From assembly GCF_000346755.1 (NCBI RefSeq), contig NZ_ANNV01000070.1:1-38495 (forward strand): DNA of 38,495 nucleotides, written 5' to 3'. Positions within the stretch are counted from its first letter, which is position 1, and the number at the start of each line of letters is the position of its first letter. The notes beneath the pieces were generated by a model. It was not told where the DNA came from. It was given only the letters and a program-made list of their open reading frames with translations, and made no database searches. Positions 38,454 to 38,495 of this stretch are shown here, piece by piece. The DNA comes from Pseudomonas sp. CBZ-4 (GTDB taxonomy: Bacteria > Pseudomonadota > Gammaproteobacteria > Pseudomonadales > Pseudomonadaceae). Made by a program: the position numbers and the translations under genes.

Positions 38454-38495
38454 GTGGGAGCTGGCTTGCCTGCGATAGCGGTGTGTCAGCTTGCA
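38454..38495. repeat. REP element cut by the window edge
   Basis: GTGGGAGCTGGCTTGCCTGC begins a REP of the CTGGC subtype downstream of rsmE; the partner arm would lie beyond the window. Confidence 0.75.

Overview
The window is chromosomal DNA of a gamma-proteobacterium, almost certainly a fluorescent Pseudomonas (P. fluorescens group). The reasons are the high G+C coding sequence, the gene order tkt-epd-pgk-fba next to metK, an ahcY-metF operon with an S-adenosylhomocysteine (SAH) riboswitch, and many copies of the short Pseudomonas repeat with the core GGGAGCGGGCTTGCCCGC, mostly as inverted pairs (REPINs). I see no tRNA, rRNA, CRISPR, prophage or transposase gene.

Layout. 1-6.9 kb: a YccS-type membrane protein, a periplasmic solute-binding protein, an ElaA-like acetyltransferase, a small winged-helix protein with a YgjP-type metallopeptidase, and a REC-PAS-GGDEF-EAL protein. 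7.1-9.0 kb is a degraded accessory patch: a frameshifted alginate lyase (PL7), a REPIN, an orphan reading-frame tail and a small Ig-like protein of unknown role. 9.0-15.4 kb (minus strand) is the central carbon cluster tkt, epd, pgk, two small lipoproteins and fba. 15.6-17.9 kb is an ArsR/methyltransferase fusion regulator followed at once by metK, preceded by a perfect 12-bp inverted repeat. 18.1-20.6 kb holds ligB, broken by a one-base frameshift, between two small secreted helical proteins. 20.6-25.2 kb has a c'-type cytochrome lipoprotein, mltA, a MAPEG protein, a CPA1 Na+/H+ antiporter and an FNT-family transporter. 25.3-27.7 kb has an ExoU-like patatin phospholipase and a hotdog thioesterase. 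27.8-30.4 kb is the SAH riboswitch with ahcY and metF. 30.5-38.4 kb has a glycosyltransferase-like protein, another solute-binding protein, rhlE, a yceI/cytochrome b561 pair, bioA and rsmE.

How the genes fit together. The clearest theme is S-adenosylmethionine: metK makes it, ahcY clears SAH, metF supplies the methyl group for homocysteine remethylation, and bioA and rsmE consume SAM. Two separate control signals are visible: the SAH riboswitch on ahcY-metF and the palindrome in front of the regulator-metK pair. The second theme is the lower glycolysis/Calvin-type enzyme cluster.

Most of the window is ordinary core genome. The parts worth a second look are the regulator-metK palindrome, the extra hairpin ahead of the SAH riboswitch, the ExoU-like gene with a hairpin over its ribosome-binding region, the two frameshifted genes (both in or next to C runs, so sequencing error must be excluded), the EAL domain lacking a metal-binding Asn, and the Ig-like orphan.
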